A stretch of DNA of 42,987 nucleotides from Candidatus Zixiibacteriota bacterium (GCA_020344055.1 CP070813.1:1151648-1194634); one strand, 5' to 3'; numbered from the stretch's first letter, positions 25,686 through 33,966 are shown. The notes: generated from the sequence alone by a model not told the origin. Program-made: numbers and translations.

Positions 25686-26063
25686 ATGATTGAAGCTGTC
25701 GGCATTGATCTTGTTGAAATACAAAGGATTGAGGAGGCGGTAAATCGTTACGGAGAGCGATTCACGGATCGCGTATTCACCCCCTGGGAAATTCAGTACT
25801 GCCGCTCCAAAATCAATCCCATGCTTTCTTTTGCGGGAAGGTTTGCCGTAAAGGAGGCGGTATTTAAGGCGGTGGGCACAGGATTCTCGAAGGGGGTCAA
25901 GTGGAAATCGGTCGAAGTTGTTAACGATTCCAGGGGACAACCCCAGGTCAGGCTTGGCAAAGCGATTAAAGACCATATCGGCGACAAGAGAATACTGATA
26001 TCTCTTTCTCACACAAAAGATTATGCCATTGGGACGGCGATATTGATCGGCGACCGGGCATAA
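25686..26063 (+). CDS. acpS: Holo-[acyl-carrier-protein] synthase
   Basis: The 125-aa enzyme moves the 4'-phosphopantetheine group from coenzyme A to apo acyl carrier protein, activating fatty acid synthesis. Family motifs are complete: GIDLVEIQRI (magnesium Asp at residue 8), FTPWEIQYC, FAGRFAVKEAVFKAVGTG with the metal Glu, and the C-terminal ILISLSHTKDYAIGTAIL. It is the first gene of the operon that leads to pantothenate synthesis, so the CoA user and the CoA precursor maker share a transcript. AGGTGAG is the ribosome site. Confidence 0.96.
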   Translation: MIEAVGIDLVEIQRIEEAVNRYGERFTDRVFTPWEIQYCRSKINPMLSFAGRFAVKEAVFKAVGTGFSKGVKWKSVEVVNDSRGQPQVRLGKAIKDHIGDKRILISLSHTKDYAIGTAILIGDRA

Positions 26064-26110
26064 GAATGTATATCAAATGCTCGGTTGCCCTGTATTTGAC
26101 CAGCGAATGA

Positions 26111-26785
26111 ATGAACAATATTAACGGACAGACCCAAGAGCTCGCGGAATTTTGCAGACGGCTCTACAACAGGAAATATATCGCCGGGACCGAAGGAAAC
26201 CTTTCCTTAAGGCTTCCCGATGACAAGATCCTGATTACTCCTGGAGGATTTAACAAAGGCTTTATCAATCCGGAAGATATGGTTACCTGCAATTCAGATG
26301 GTGAAAAGCTCGAGGGTATCCACCAGCCGTCATCAGAGGTCAAGATTCACGTAACGGTTTATAAAAATCGTAAAGATGTCAACGCGTTATGTCACGCCCA
26401 TCCTGTTTTCGCCACCGCCATTTCGCTCGCGGGAAAACCCTTGAACGAGGCGATCCTGCCGGAGTTCGTTACCGCATTGGGCGTCGTGCCCGTGGTAAGA
26501 TACGCCACGCCGGGATCGCAAGAGCTGGCGTTAAACCTGCTTGAGGTTCTAGAAAAATATGACGCTTTTTTGCTTGAAAAACACGGGTCGCTGACGCTGG
26601 GTCGTACCATGATGGAGGCCTTTAACAGAACCGAGATCCTGGAGCGATATTCGAAATTGCTCTTTTATACAGGACAGGTGGAATCGCCGAAGTTGATTCC
26701 CCGCGAGGAAGCCGATCGTCTCCTGGATATCGGCGGGCGGTCAAATCTAAAGGGAGTTATTATCGCCGGGGAAAACAACCTATGA
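26111..26785 (+). CDS. Class II aldolase/adducin family protein
   Basis: The 224-aa protein has the class II aldolase fold of L-fuculose-phosphate and ribulose-phosphate enzymes: AGTEGNLSLRLPDDKILITPGG (phosphate site), PSSEVKIHVTVYKNRKDVNALCHAHPVFATA with the catalytic Glu (SSE) and zinc HxH, and the third zinc His in LLEKHGSLTLG. These point to an active zinc aldolase. The substrate is not clear, and its place between acpS and the nucleoside kinase in a cofactor operon suggests a role other than sugar catabolism. The ATG at 26111 has no strong ribosome site. Its stop overlaps the next start by 4 bp (ATGA). Confidence 0.88.
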   Translation: MNNINGQTQELAEFCRRLYNRKYIAGTEGNLSLRLPDDKILITPGGFNKGFINPEDMVTCNSDGEKLEGIHQPSSEVKIHVTVYKNRKDVNALCHAHPVFATAISLAGKPLNEAILPEFVTALGVVPVVRYATPGSQELALNLLEVLEKYDAFLLEKHGSLTLGRTMMEAFNRTEILERYSKLLFYTGQVESPKLIPREEADRLLDIGGRSNLKGVIIAGENNL

Positions 26786-27432
26786 ACATCAAAGGCCATA
26801 TCGCCGTCGAGGGGCCCATCGGTGTCGGCAAAACCACCCTGGCCGAACTGCTGGCCAGGAAGCTGGATGCCCGCCTGATCCTTGAAAATCCCGAGAGCAA
26901 TCCCTTCCTTCCGGATTTTTATAAAAACCGGGAGAGATTCGCTTTCCAGACCCAGATCTTCTTTTTAATGTCGCGATACGCGCAGCAGCAGCATTTCGCC
27001 CATGACGATCTTTTTTCGCAATGCACGGTGAGCGATTATATCTTCGCAAAAGACGCCCTGTTCGCCAGGATAAATCTCTCCGACGACGAATTAATCTTAT
27101 ATGAGAAAGTGGCCTCTGTTCTCGAAAAAAACGTGGCGATTCCGGACATGGTTATATACCTTACCGCGTCGGTTGACACTTTGTTACAGCGGATTAAAAA
27201 AAGACAGCGTTCTTTTGAAAAGGGTATCGATAAATCATACCTGGAAGATCTATGTGAGATTTACAGCGATTTCTTCTTTAGCTACAACGACAGGCCCCTT
27301 CTCGTGGTGAAAACGGATAATGTCGATTTTTCCGCCGACGGGGAAAAGTTGTCTTATATTATTGAAAAGATAGCGGGTAAAAAAGAGGGAACGGAGTATA
27401 TTTCCTTCGACAGCGTGTTAACGGACAATTGA
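26782..27432 (+). CDS. Deoxynucleoside kinase
   Basis: The 216-aa kinase phosphorylates deoxynucleosides for nucleotide salvage, of the dGK/dAK family. It shows a P-loop GPIGVGKTT (11-19), LENPESNPFLPDFY (LExxxxNPFL substrate region), FQTQIFFLMSRY, the DRS-like TVSDYIFAKDALFA, and the LID arginines in QRIKKRQRSFE. It overlaps the aldolase stop by 4 bp. In many bacteria a kinase of this type sits beside folK and panB/panC, as here. Base preference (purine or dCyd) is not resolved. Confidence 0.92.
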   Translation: MNIKGHIAVEGPIGVGKTTLAELLARKLDARLILENPESNPFLPDFYKNRERFAFQTQIFFLMSRYAQQQHFAHDDLFSQCTVSDYIFAKDALFARINLSDDELILYEKVASVLEKNVAIPDMVIYLTASVDTLLQRIKKRQRSFEKGIDKSYLEDLCEIYSDFFFSYNDRPLLVVKTDNVDFSADGEKLSYIIEKIAGKKEGTEYISFDSVLTDN

Positions 27433-27447
27433 AAGGGGTATCGGGCC

Positions 27448-27798
27448 ATGGCGGTCCTCAGAATGTCAAAAATGAAATTCTACGGTCATCATGGGGTTAC
27501 CGATGATGAAAAGGAAAAGGGCGCGAATTACGAGGTCGATTGCGAGATAGAAACCGACATAGCCGGATGCGCGTTTACCGATAATATCGAGGATGCCGTT
27601 GATTACGACGTCGTCTACCTGATAATACGCAAGCATATGGAAAATCACCGGTATAACCTAATGGAGACCCTGGCTGAAAAGATTAAAGACGAAATTAAGA
27701 AAAGGAGCAGGAGACAAAAGATTACATTGAGGGTTCGTAAAATGAATCCTCCCAGCGAGGGATCTATGGATTATTTTGAGGTGGAAACGTCCGGGTGA
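27448..27798 (+). CDS. folB: Dihydroneopterin aldolase
   Basis: The 116-aa folate enzyme converts 7,8-dihydroneopterin to 6-hydroxymethyl-dihydropterin plus glycolaldehyde. The signature FYGHHGVTDDEKEKGANYEVD with the active-site Glu is near the N-terminus, DAVDYDVVYLIIRKHM in the middle, NLMETLAEKI binds pterin, and the catalytic Lys is in RVRKMNPP. Length is normal. AAAGGGG is the ribosome site. It lies directly before folK, its pathway successor. Confidence 0.94.
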   Translation: MAVLRMSKMKFYGHHGVTDDEKEKGANYEVDCEIETDIAGCAFTDNIEDAVDYDVVYLIIRKHMENHRYNLMETLAEKIKDEIKKRSRRQKITLRVRKMNPPSEGSMDYFEVETSG

Positions 27799-27815
27799 TA
27801 TACGGAGGATTTTAG

Positions 27816-28328
27816 ATGGCCGATGTTTTTCTGGGACTGGGTTCCAACGAGGGGGATCGTGAAGAAAATATAAAGCAGGCGCTGGTTCTTCTGGATTACG
27901 ATAAAGGGATCACGATAAAGGCGGTGTCGTCACTATATGAGTCCAGAGCGCTGGGGGATTCGCCGCAACCTGATTTTATCAACGGCGTGGTCAGGATCGA
28001 AACCGAATATGCCCCGCCGGAGTTGCTTGAAATCGCAAAATCTATCGAAGAGACGCTGGGCCGCCGGCCGCACACCCATATACTGCCGCGGCCCATCGAT
28101 ATAGATCTGCTTCTTTACGATAACCTGGACTACGATTCCCTGGAACTCCGGATCCCGCATTCCCGCCTGTGCAGCAGACGGTTCGTCCTCGAACCGCTGC
28201 TGGAGATCGATAACAATGTGAGACACCCGGTAACCGACGAGCCGTTGAGCGATTTCCTTGAAAAGGTAAAATCCCAAAAGATGATCAAGAGAATGGATTC
28301 TTCCGAGGTCTGGAATGAGCCGCAGTAA
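27816..28328 (+). CDS. folK: 6-hydroxymethyl-7,8-dihydropterin pyrophosphokinase (HPPK)
   Basis: The 170-aa enzyme transfers pyrophosphate from ATP to 6-hydroxymethyl-dihydropterin, just after FolB. Motifs: FLGLGSNEGDREENI at the start, VSSLYESRALGDSPQPDFINGVV, the metal-binding HTHILPRPIDIDLLLY, and IPHSRLCSRRFVLEPL. GGAGG lies at a good distance before ATG. The 3' end overlaps panB by 14 bp, so translation is coupled. A C-terminal tail of about 15 residues beyond the core is not conserved in my memory of the family. Confidence 0.95.
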   Translation: MADVFLGLGSNEGDREENIKQALVLLDYDKGITIKAVSSLYESRALGDSPQPDFINGVVRIETEYAPPELLEIAKSIEETLGRRPHTHILPRPIDIDLLLYDNLDYDSLELRIPHSRLCSRRFVLEPLLEIDNNVRHPVTDEPLSDFLEKVKSQKMIKRMDSSEVWNEPQ

Positions 28329-29139
28329 ACCCGAAAACGCCAACGATAAAATTACCACCCGGCGCCTGAAGAGATTCAAGAAAGACGGCAAGAAAATCAC
28401 CATGCTGACGGCCTACGATTACCCCACGGCCAAAATACTCGATTCGGCCGGTATCGACTGCATACTGGTGGGCGATACGGCAGGCGTTGTCGTGGCCGGG
28501 CATGAAAACACCCTGCCCGTCACCATGGAGGAGATGATATTCCTGACGAAAGCGGTAACCCGTGGAGCCAGAAGGGCGCTGGTGGTCGGGGACATGCCGT
28601 TTTTGAGTTTCCAGGTATCGAAATCGGAGGCCATCCGCAACGCCGGGCGCTTCCTGAAAGAGGGCGGGGCCGCCGCCGTCAAGCTCGAGGGCGGATCGGA
28701 GATCGCACCATTGATATTAAGGATGGTCGATTTCGGCATTCCCGTAATGGGGCATATCGGGCTGACTCCTCAATCCATAAATAAATTCGGCGCGCACCTG
28801 ATTTTCGGCAAGACCGAAAAACAGAAAAACTACCTGCTTCAGTCCGCCCGGGCGCTTCAGGACGCCGGGTGTTTCGCCATGGTGCTGGAATCGGTGTTGC
28901 CCGACGTCGCCGGGGAGATCACCGAATCGGTTAGCATCCCCACCATCGGCATCGGGGCGGGGCCGCGTTGCGACGGCCAGGTGCTGGTGATCTCCGATAT
29001 GATCGGGTTTTTCGAGGATTTCAAACCGAAATTCGTGCGCACCTACGCCGACGTCGCCGGGATCATCCGAAAGGCCGTCACCGAATATATCAGGGACGTC
29101 GAAAGCGGGGACTTTCCGGGGGACGAGGAAAGCTATTAG
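28315..29139 (+). CDS. panB: 3-methyl-2-oxobutanoate hydroxymethyltransferase
   Basis: The 274-aa first enzyme of pantothenate synthesis adds a hydroxymethyl group from 5,10-methylene-tetrahydrofolate to alpha-ketoisovalerate, giving ketopantoate. Motifs: KITMLTAYDYPTAKI, DCILVGDTAGVVVAGHENTLPV (metal Asp), VVGDMPFLSFQVS (second metal Asp), GAAAVKLEGG, GHIGLTPQS and catalytic Glu in MVLESVLPD, then IPTIGIGAGPRCDGQVLVISDM. It overlaps folK by 14 bp. The folate genes before it make the precursor of its cofactor, so the order makes pathway sense. Confidence 0.96.
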   Translation: MSRSKPENANDKITTRRLKRFKKDGKKITMLTAYDYPTAKILDSAGIDCILVGDTAGVVVAGHENTLPVTMEEMIFLTKAVTRGARRALVVGDMPFLSFQVSKSEAIRNAGRFLKEGGAAAVKLEGGSEIAPLILRMVDFGIPVMGHIGLTPQSINKFGAHLIFGKTEKQKNYLLQSARALQDAGCFAMVLESVLPDVAGEITESVSIPTIGIGAGPRCDGQVLVISDMIGFFEDFKPKFVRTYADVAGIIRKAVTEYIRDVESGDFPGDEESY

Positions 29140-29171
29140 GTTCTAATATTTATTAATTCCAAGATCTTGCA

Positions 29172-30026
29172 ATGCCCCTCCAGATCATAAAATCCCCATC
29201 GAAAATGCAGGCGCTGGCCGAGTCGTTAAGGCGCAAAGGCAAAATCATCGGTCTGGTTCCCACCATGGGGGCGATACACGAGGGTCATCTCAGGCTGGTC
29301 GATATCGCCGTAAGAAAATCGGATTTCGTGATCGCCTCGATTTTCGTCAACCCCACCCAGTTCGGGCCGCGCGAAGACTTTTCAAAATATCCCCGCGCCT
29401 TCAAATCCGATTGCCAAAAACTGGAAAAAGCGGGGGTTAATGTGATATTCCATCCCTCGGTAGGCGATATATATCCTGAAAATTACTCGACCTTTGTCGA
29501 CGTCGGCGAGATGACAACCATCCTGGAGGGAACCAGACGGCCGGGGCATTTTCGCGGCGTGGCCACCGTCTGCGCCAAGCTTTTCAATATCACCAAGCCG
29601 CATATCGCCGTATTCGGTCAGAAGGACGGGCAGCAACTGGCGGTGCTAAAGCGGATGGTCCGCGACCTGAATTTCGACCTGAAGATAATCAAAGGCCCTA
29701 TCGTCCGCACTTCCACGGGGGTTGCGGTATCATCGCGGCATTCGTACCTGTCGGCGGAGGGACTTGAGAAGGCGAAGGTGATCTACGGATCTCTGAAACT
29801 CGCCGAGAAACTGATCAGAAACGGCATACGAAATTCCCGGAACATAGAAGCTCATATGAGAAACCTGATTAAATCCGTCCCCGGCGCTAAGATTGATTAT
29901 ATATCATTCAATCGCTGGGATGATCTCCAGCCGGTCAGGAAGCTCTCCGGCCGGGTGATGATTTCGCTGGTTGTTATTATAAAAAACGTCAGGCTTCTGG
30001 ATAACATTATTATCAATGCAAAATAA
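29172..30026 (+). CDS. panC: Pantothenate synthetase
   Basis: The 284-aa enzyme joins pantoate and beta-alanine with ATP to give pantothenate. Motifs: LVPTMGAIHEGHLRLVD (ATP site), SIFVNPTQFGPREDFSKYPR, TRRPGHFRGVATVCAKLFNI and FGQKDGQQLAVLKRM with the Lys/Asp/Gln contacts. The usual READGLAMSSRN reads RTSTGVAVSSRH, a notable change in the strongly conserved ATP/active-site stretch; the SSR core is kept. No strong ribosome site is visible. It is the last operon gene; panD and panE are not in the window. Confidence 0.93.
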   Translation: MPLQIIKSPSKMQALAESLRRKGKIIGLVPTMGAIHEGHLRLVDIAVRKSDFVIASIFVNPTQFGPREDFSKYPRAFKSDCQKLEKAGVNVIFHPSVGDIYPENYSTFVDVGEMTTILEGTRRPGHFRGVATVCAKLFNITKPHIAVFGQKDGQQLAVLKRMVRDLNFDLKIIKGPIVRTSTGVAVSSRHSYLSAEGLEKAKVIYGSLKLAEKLIRNGIRNSRNIEAHMRNLIKSVPGAKIDYISFNRWDDLQPVRKLSGRVMISLVVIIKNVRLLDNIIINAK

Positions 30027-30077
30027 TAACGTTACATATTAGCGAGGGTATCATTTTTATTCCGGCCGCCGGTAATT

Positions 30078-31526
30078 TCATATCAAGGGCAACAGCATCT
30101 CCACTACCGCGCCGTTATCGTTATAAAGCTTCAATTCCCCGTTGTGTTCGTCGATAATTTTTTTGATGATGGCGAGCCCCAGACCGGTACCGCTTTTCTT
30201 AGTAGTGATATAAGGGGTATCGATATTCTCCAGTTTCTCAGGCGGGAAGCCGGGGCCGCTGTCCTTTATAACAATTTTGATAATATCATCTTCCTTCTCG
30301 ACCCTGATATCGACCCTTACCGATTCCGGCGAGGCCTCCATGGAGTTCTTTATGATATTTCCGAAAACCCGGCCCATCATCTGCGGATCCATTTCTATCA
30401 TCGGCAGATCTTCGGGAATTGAACCTGTAATTGATACATTATCAAGATTGTCGTGCAGCCTGATAGTCTCGTCAAGAATATCCTTAACCGAGCATTTTCG
30501 TTTCCGGAGTTCCGGCTCTTTGGCGAACGTGGAGAAATGGCCCGCCAGTTCCTGTAGCTCTTTTATCTGGGTATTTATGGAGTCCAGCGCTTTTGTTATA
30601 TCGCTCGGGCCTCCGCCGCTCTCCGCCAGCATCCCTTTCAAACGATACAACTCCACCGTTATGGGAGTCAGGGGGTTTTTTATCTCATGAGCGATACGCC
30701 GGGCCACCTCCCGCCAGGCGGCGAGCCTCTCGGTCTGAATCAGCTTTTTCTGATTTTCGGAGATTTCAAAGGCCATCTCGTTGAACGAACGGGCCAGATT
30801 GGCGAATTCGTCATTTCCCGATACATCTATCCGATAATCGAGATCGCCGGCTCCCAGTCTTCTCGATCCTTCGGTTAACATTAGCAACGGCTTAATCAAC
30901 CGGCCGCTTATCATTCTTGAGATGAAAAAACCGGCAGTCAGTATGAAAATCAAACTTACGCCGGTGACCGCAGATAACAGCTGAATGGAAAAATCCTTAT
31001 ATATTGAAAGGCTGGCAGTTGCCGAGACGGCATTTGATAACTGCCTTCCCCTGCGGGCGTATCCCTCCGGCATCAATATGCCACAACCTTCAACAATGCC
31101 GGAATCAGCCCGCGACATTATCAGAAGAGGATTCCCATCAACTTCCAGATGCTGGAGGCCGGAGACGGAAGGCAGGTCCCCGATAAATTGCGCGTTTATT
31201 CTCAGGGAATCTGACATAGACCAAGTTAAAGAGCCGTTTGATTTTCTATAAACCAAATCCAGTTTTTTTGAATCGCGCCAGCCATCAAACTCTTTTCCCT
31301 TGCTCCAGGGAATTTCACCGGATAGGCATTGTGTGAACATCTCCCCGATTACTGATTCGGAGTCATCGACCATCGATCGGGCCGCCTCAACGCTGGATTC
31401 CAGACCCGAGGCTCCCACTCTATCCAGCGTGGAATTAAGAAGATAGGCCGAGACCAGAAGCAGTATCACCGCCGGGAGCGAGCCGACAGTGAATATGACC
31501 ACGAATATCCTGGTTCTAAACAGCAT
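30078..31526 (-). CDS. HAMP-domain sensor histidine kinase, NtrY-like
   Basis: The 482-aa inner-membrane kinase has a first helix (about 9-30), a periplasmic sensor part (30-180), a second helix (about 180-202, GVSLIFILTAGFFISRMI), a HAMP domain (about 205-255), the phosphorylation helix ARRIAHEIKNPLTPITVELYRL with the H-box His, an N box (GNIIKNSMEASP), G1 (DSGPGFPPEKL) and G2 (GTGLGLAIIKK). The HEIKNPLTPI motif is typical of NtrY-like kinases. No response regulator gene is adjacent, so it signals to a distant partner. The ATG lies 7 bp after a -10 box, suggesting a leaderless mRNA; a GGAGG 15 bp upstream is too far for usual initiation. Confidence 0.93.
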   Translation of the reverse strand: MLFRTRIFVVIFTVGSLPAVILLLVSAYLLNSTLDRVGASGLESSVEAARSMVDDSESVIGEMFTQCLSGEIPWSKGKEFDGWRDSKKLDLVYRKSNGSLTWSMSDSLRINAQFIGDLPSVSGLQHLEVDGNPLLIMSRADSGIVEGCGILMPEGYARRGRQLSNAVSATASLSIYKDFSIQLLSAVTGVSLIFILTAGFFISRMISGRLIKPLLMLTEGSRRLGAGDLDYRIDVSGNDEFANLARSFNEMAFEISENQKKLIQTERLAAWREVARRIAHEIKNPLTPITVELYRLKGMLAESGGGPSDITKALDSINTQIKELQELAGHFSTFAKEPELRKRKCSVKDILDETIRLHDNLDNVSITGSIPEDLPMIEMDPQMMGRVFGNIIKNSMEASPESVRVDIRVEKEDDIIKIVIKDSGPGFPPEKLENIDTPYITTKKSGTGLGLAIIKKIIDEHNGELKLYNDNGAVVEMLLPLI

Positions 31527-31533
31527 CCGCGGA

Positions 31534-31562
31534 ATTTTAATCCTCCAGGGGTATTATGTCAA
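31534..31562 (-). promoter_or_regulatory. Promoter of the NtrY-like kinase gene, predicted leaderless
   Basis: On the minus strand TTGACA (31562-31557), 17 bp, then TAAAAT (31539-31534), with the ATG 7 bp later at 31526. It is divergent from the promoter of the creatininase-like gene at 31597. Confidence 0.65.
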
Positions 31563-31596
31563 TTATGATTTGGGGTGTGGCCAATGATTTAAGTTC

Positions 31597-31625
31597 TTGA
31601 CTGAAGGAGCCCGATTTTTTAGTCT
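31597..31625 (+). promoter_or_regulatory. Possible promoter of the creatininase-like gene, predicted leaderless
   Basis: TTGACT (31597-31602), 17 bp, then TAGTCT (31620-31625), which fits the TANNNT box of leaderless genes, 6 bp before ATG 31632. An AAGGAG lies inside the spacer, 20 bp from the ATG, too far to serve as a ribosome site. Confidence 0.45.
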
Positions 31626-31631
31626 TGGCGC

Positions 31632-32552
31632 ATGTCCGGGAGGATCTTAAGATTTGAGGAGCTAAACTCTCCGGCAATAGCGGAATTGGATAAAGATAAG
31701 ACCGCGGTATTTCTGCCGGTTTCGCCCATCGAGGGCCACGGGCCTCATCTGCCGCTGGGGGTCGATTATTTCGACGCTCTCTTCTTCGCGGATAAGGCCG
31801 CTGAATTAACCGTTCAAAAAAGGCCCGACTTTGACGCGCTATTATACCCCGGAATTCCCGTGGGAATCCAACTCTACAAACAGCCGGGATCTCTCAGGGT
31901 TGAGGGGGGAGTATTATACGACATGATTGTCGGATTAGGGACTTCCCTCGCTCTCTGGGGATTCAAATATATCTTTATATTGTCCGGGCATGGATCTCCG
32001 AAAGATATCGTGGCGCTGGAATCGGCATGCGTAAAGGTATCCAAAAAACGGAAAATTCAGATGCATAATATATCGGGATCGTTAGCTATCAGGTTTTTGA
32101 AGGGCGAATTTATAGAAAAGATATCAAACAGGCTTAGCGAACCTCTAAAAGAGCGCGAAAAAGAGTTGTTGCGTAAAGATATCCACGGCGGCTGGTGGGA
32201 AACCTCAATGATGCTCAAGCTGAAGCCCGATCTCGTGGGCGACGGTTATAAGTCATTGCAAGATAACGAGAAGGAGAGGGGGTCGTCGGGTACCTTTCCG
32301 GGTTATTTCGGTTCGCCCGCGATGGCCAGCGCCGAGTTTGCCGAAGCTTCCGTGGAGGTTTTGATCGATGAAGTGGGTTCTGTAATTGAAAAATGCCTCT
32401 CCGGAAAGGATGTCAGCCGGGAAACGATATCGCCGATATATAACATGCTTATTCTCAAACCGAAATTCAGGCGGCACCTGCTAATGGGGATACTGATCAC
32501 CATCAAAAGCTTGGTTATTCTCTGGTTAATATACAGGTTTCTAATTCGCTGA
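31632..32552 (+). CDS. Creatininase family protein with C-terminal membrane helix
   Basis: The 306-aa protein shows the creatininase amidohydrolase fold: LPVSPIEGHGPHLPLGVDYFDA carries the metal Glu, His and Asp; SGHGSP corresponds to the NGHGGN/NGHYEN metal motif, and HGGWWETSMML to the HAGExETS motif. The last two motifs are altered (Asn to Ser, Glu to Trp), so activity may differ from creatininase, ArfB or MftE types. An extra C-terminal hydrophobic helix (about 283-303, ILITIKSLVILWLIYRFLIR) should anchor it in the membrane, which is unusual for the family. It stands alone, divergent from the kinase gene. Confidence 0.85.
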   Translation: MSGRILRFEELNSPAIAELDKDKTAVFLPVSPIEGHGPHLPLGVDYFDALFFADKAAELTVQKRPDFDALLYPGIPVGIQLYKQPGSLRVEGGVLYDMIVGLGTSLALWGFKYIFILSGHGSPKDIVALESACVKVSKKRKIQMHNISGSLAIRFLKGEFIEKISNRLSEPLKEREKELLRKDIHGGWWETSMMLKLKPDLVGDGYKSLQDNEKERGSSGTFPGYFGSPAMASAEFAEASVEVLIDEVGSVIEKCLSGKDVSRETISPIYNMLILKPKFRRHLLMGILITIKSLVILWLIYRFLIR

Positions 32553-32659
32553 ACCTCCAAAAAAAGCTGTCCTTAATTGTAATCTATATTTAACTTTTAC
32601 CCTACTCGACGCTAATTCTCCGGGGAGTTTATACCGATATAAACGGTGGGAGGAATACG

Positions 32660-33232
32660 ATGACTGGTTTACCGCCCGGAAGGACGTCGTCTGTAAAAGC
32701 GCAGGATAGGACGTTTATTTTACAGACCGAATTTAAAACCAAACCCAAACGGGCTATAGTTACGTCCGTTTCGCTAGAGGGCCAGGTTATTCATAAGGTC
32801 GAGCGTTCGTATCTTCTGGAGATCGAGAATGACGATGATCTCAGGGAGGCGGAGGCGTCAATCGTATCGCAGCATGAATCCATTGCCAGGAAAATTATCT
32901 CCGATACTGCCGACTTTATAAGGCAGACTAAATCGATTAGAATATCGAGGGCCGACAGACTGGGAATTATTCCCGGTATCGCCTATGTAGCCAACATCGA
33001 GGATAAATTAAGCGGCGATAATCCTCCCATGATCTATAATCAAGCGAAATTAATAACGCAGATCGGCGACGCCATTGCCGCCACATCACGCGTGGGAGCG
33101 TTAAAGCTGGCCGCCATAATAAGCGACCAGGGAAAATTCGTGCTGGACAGGATGGAGGAGGCCGGTCATCTCGTAACTCTAAAAAGCGAAGCCGAAATCG
33201 GTTCGATCATTTCGGAAATAGAAGGCTCATGA
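32660..33232 (+). CDS. Conserved-looking unknown protein, roadblock-like C-terminal half
   Basis: I do not recognise this 190-aa cytoplasmic protein. The first half (about 15-70) contains ILQTEFKTKPKRAIVTSV and QVIHKVERSY, then QHESIARKI. The second half (about 105-190), PGIAYVANIED ... AKLITQIGDAIA ... LKLAAIISDQGKFVLDRM ... HLVTL, has the alternating helix-strand order of roadblock/LC7 domains. There is no signal peptide or membrane helix. GGGAGG gives a strong ribosome site before the ATG. It overlaps the next gene by 4 bp (ATGA), so the two products are made together and may form one complex. Confidence 0.7.
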   Translation: MTGLPPGRTSSVKAQDRTFILQTEFKTKPKRAIVTSVSLEGQVIHKVERSYLLEIENDDDLREAEASIVSQHESIARKIISDTADFIRQTKSIRISRADRLGIIPGIAYVANIEDKLSGDNPPMIYNQAKLITQIGDAIAATSRVGALKLAAIISDQGKFVLDRMEEAGHLVTLKSEAEIGSIISEIEGS

Positions 33233-33966
33233 ACAAAATCCTGGCAAATATCAGGTCGGTTACCGGCGTCTGGGGTACTATAGTCATAGATAAAAAAAGA
33301 GCGTTAACCTACCAGATGCTGCCGGCCAACTTTGAGGCCGAGGCCGTAAAGTTTATCGCGATCCCTACACTCAATCTGGCGCAGACTTGCGATCGGGTAA
33401 TGATCATCGACATGTTTTTCGAGAACGGAAAAGCCAGGCTGTACAACAGGGCCGAGGCGGTGGTGCTGATACTGGGCCGCCTGGATATGAGTTTTGATGC
33501 CCTGGGGGCCATATGCAAGGAGGCCGTTCCCGCGCTGTGCCGACGATTTTCCAGAGGCGAGCTCGCCGATAATACTAATTTAAGAAGCGATCCCAGAGAA
33601 GCCGGTTTCGAACTCCTTTTGAAGGCCATAAATATTATCGCATATAACGCCCAGAGAAAGATAGGCGCCTATCTAGTGACTAAACATCTGAGAAACGCAA
33701 AAGACGAGCTGGTGGAAGATTATCAATTTATGTCGACCATTTCCGTCGATAACAACGGGGTAGCAGGTCTGATTAAGGGATACCTTCCCCACAAAGGAGA
33801 CGATCTTCTCAAAGGCTTCGCCCACTGGGCGAATCTTTTCGTATCTAAATGCGCCTCGTCGTCTGATAAACTCCAACCCGGCGATATCCTCGAACTTACC
33901 CTCGATATAAAGGGTAAGCTGGAATTGACCGGCTTTTATCAGCTTTACGCCGGTATCGGAGCGTGA
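33229..33966 (+). CDS. Unknown protein with N-terminal roadblock/LC7-like domain
   Basis: The 245-aa cytoplasmic protein opens with a stretch (about 5-110) like a roadblock/LC7 domain: VTGVWGTIVIDKKRALTY, AEAVKFIAIPTLNLAQ, RVMIIDMFFENGKARLYN, AVVLILGRLDMS. The rest (about 125-245) is an unrecognised module beginning EAGFELLLKAINIIAYNAQRKIG and ending PGDILELTLDIKGKLELTG. Roadblock proteins in bacteria normally pair with MglA-type GTPases; no GTPase gene lies nearby. It is coupled to the preceding gene by a 4-bp overlap. Function is not known. Confidence 0.65.
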   Translation: MNKILANIRSVTGVWGTIVIDKKRALTYQMLPANFEAEAVKFIAIPTLNLAQTCDRVMIIDMFFENGKARLYNRAEAVVLILGRLDMSFDALGAICKEAVPALCRRFSRGELADNTNLRSDPREAGFELLLKAINIIAYNAQRKIGAYLVTKHLRNAKDELVEDYQFMSTISVDNNGVAGLIKGYLPHKGDDLLKGFAHWANLFVSKCASSSDKLQPGDILELTLDIKGKLELTGFYQLYAGIGA

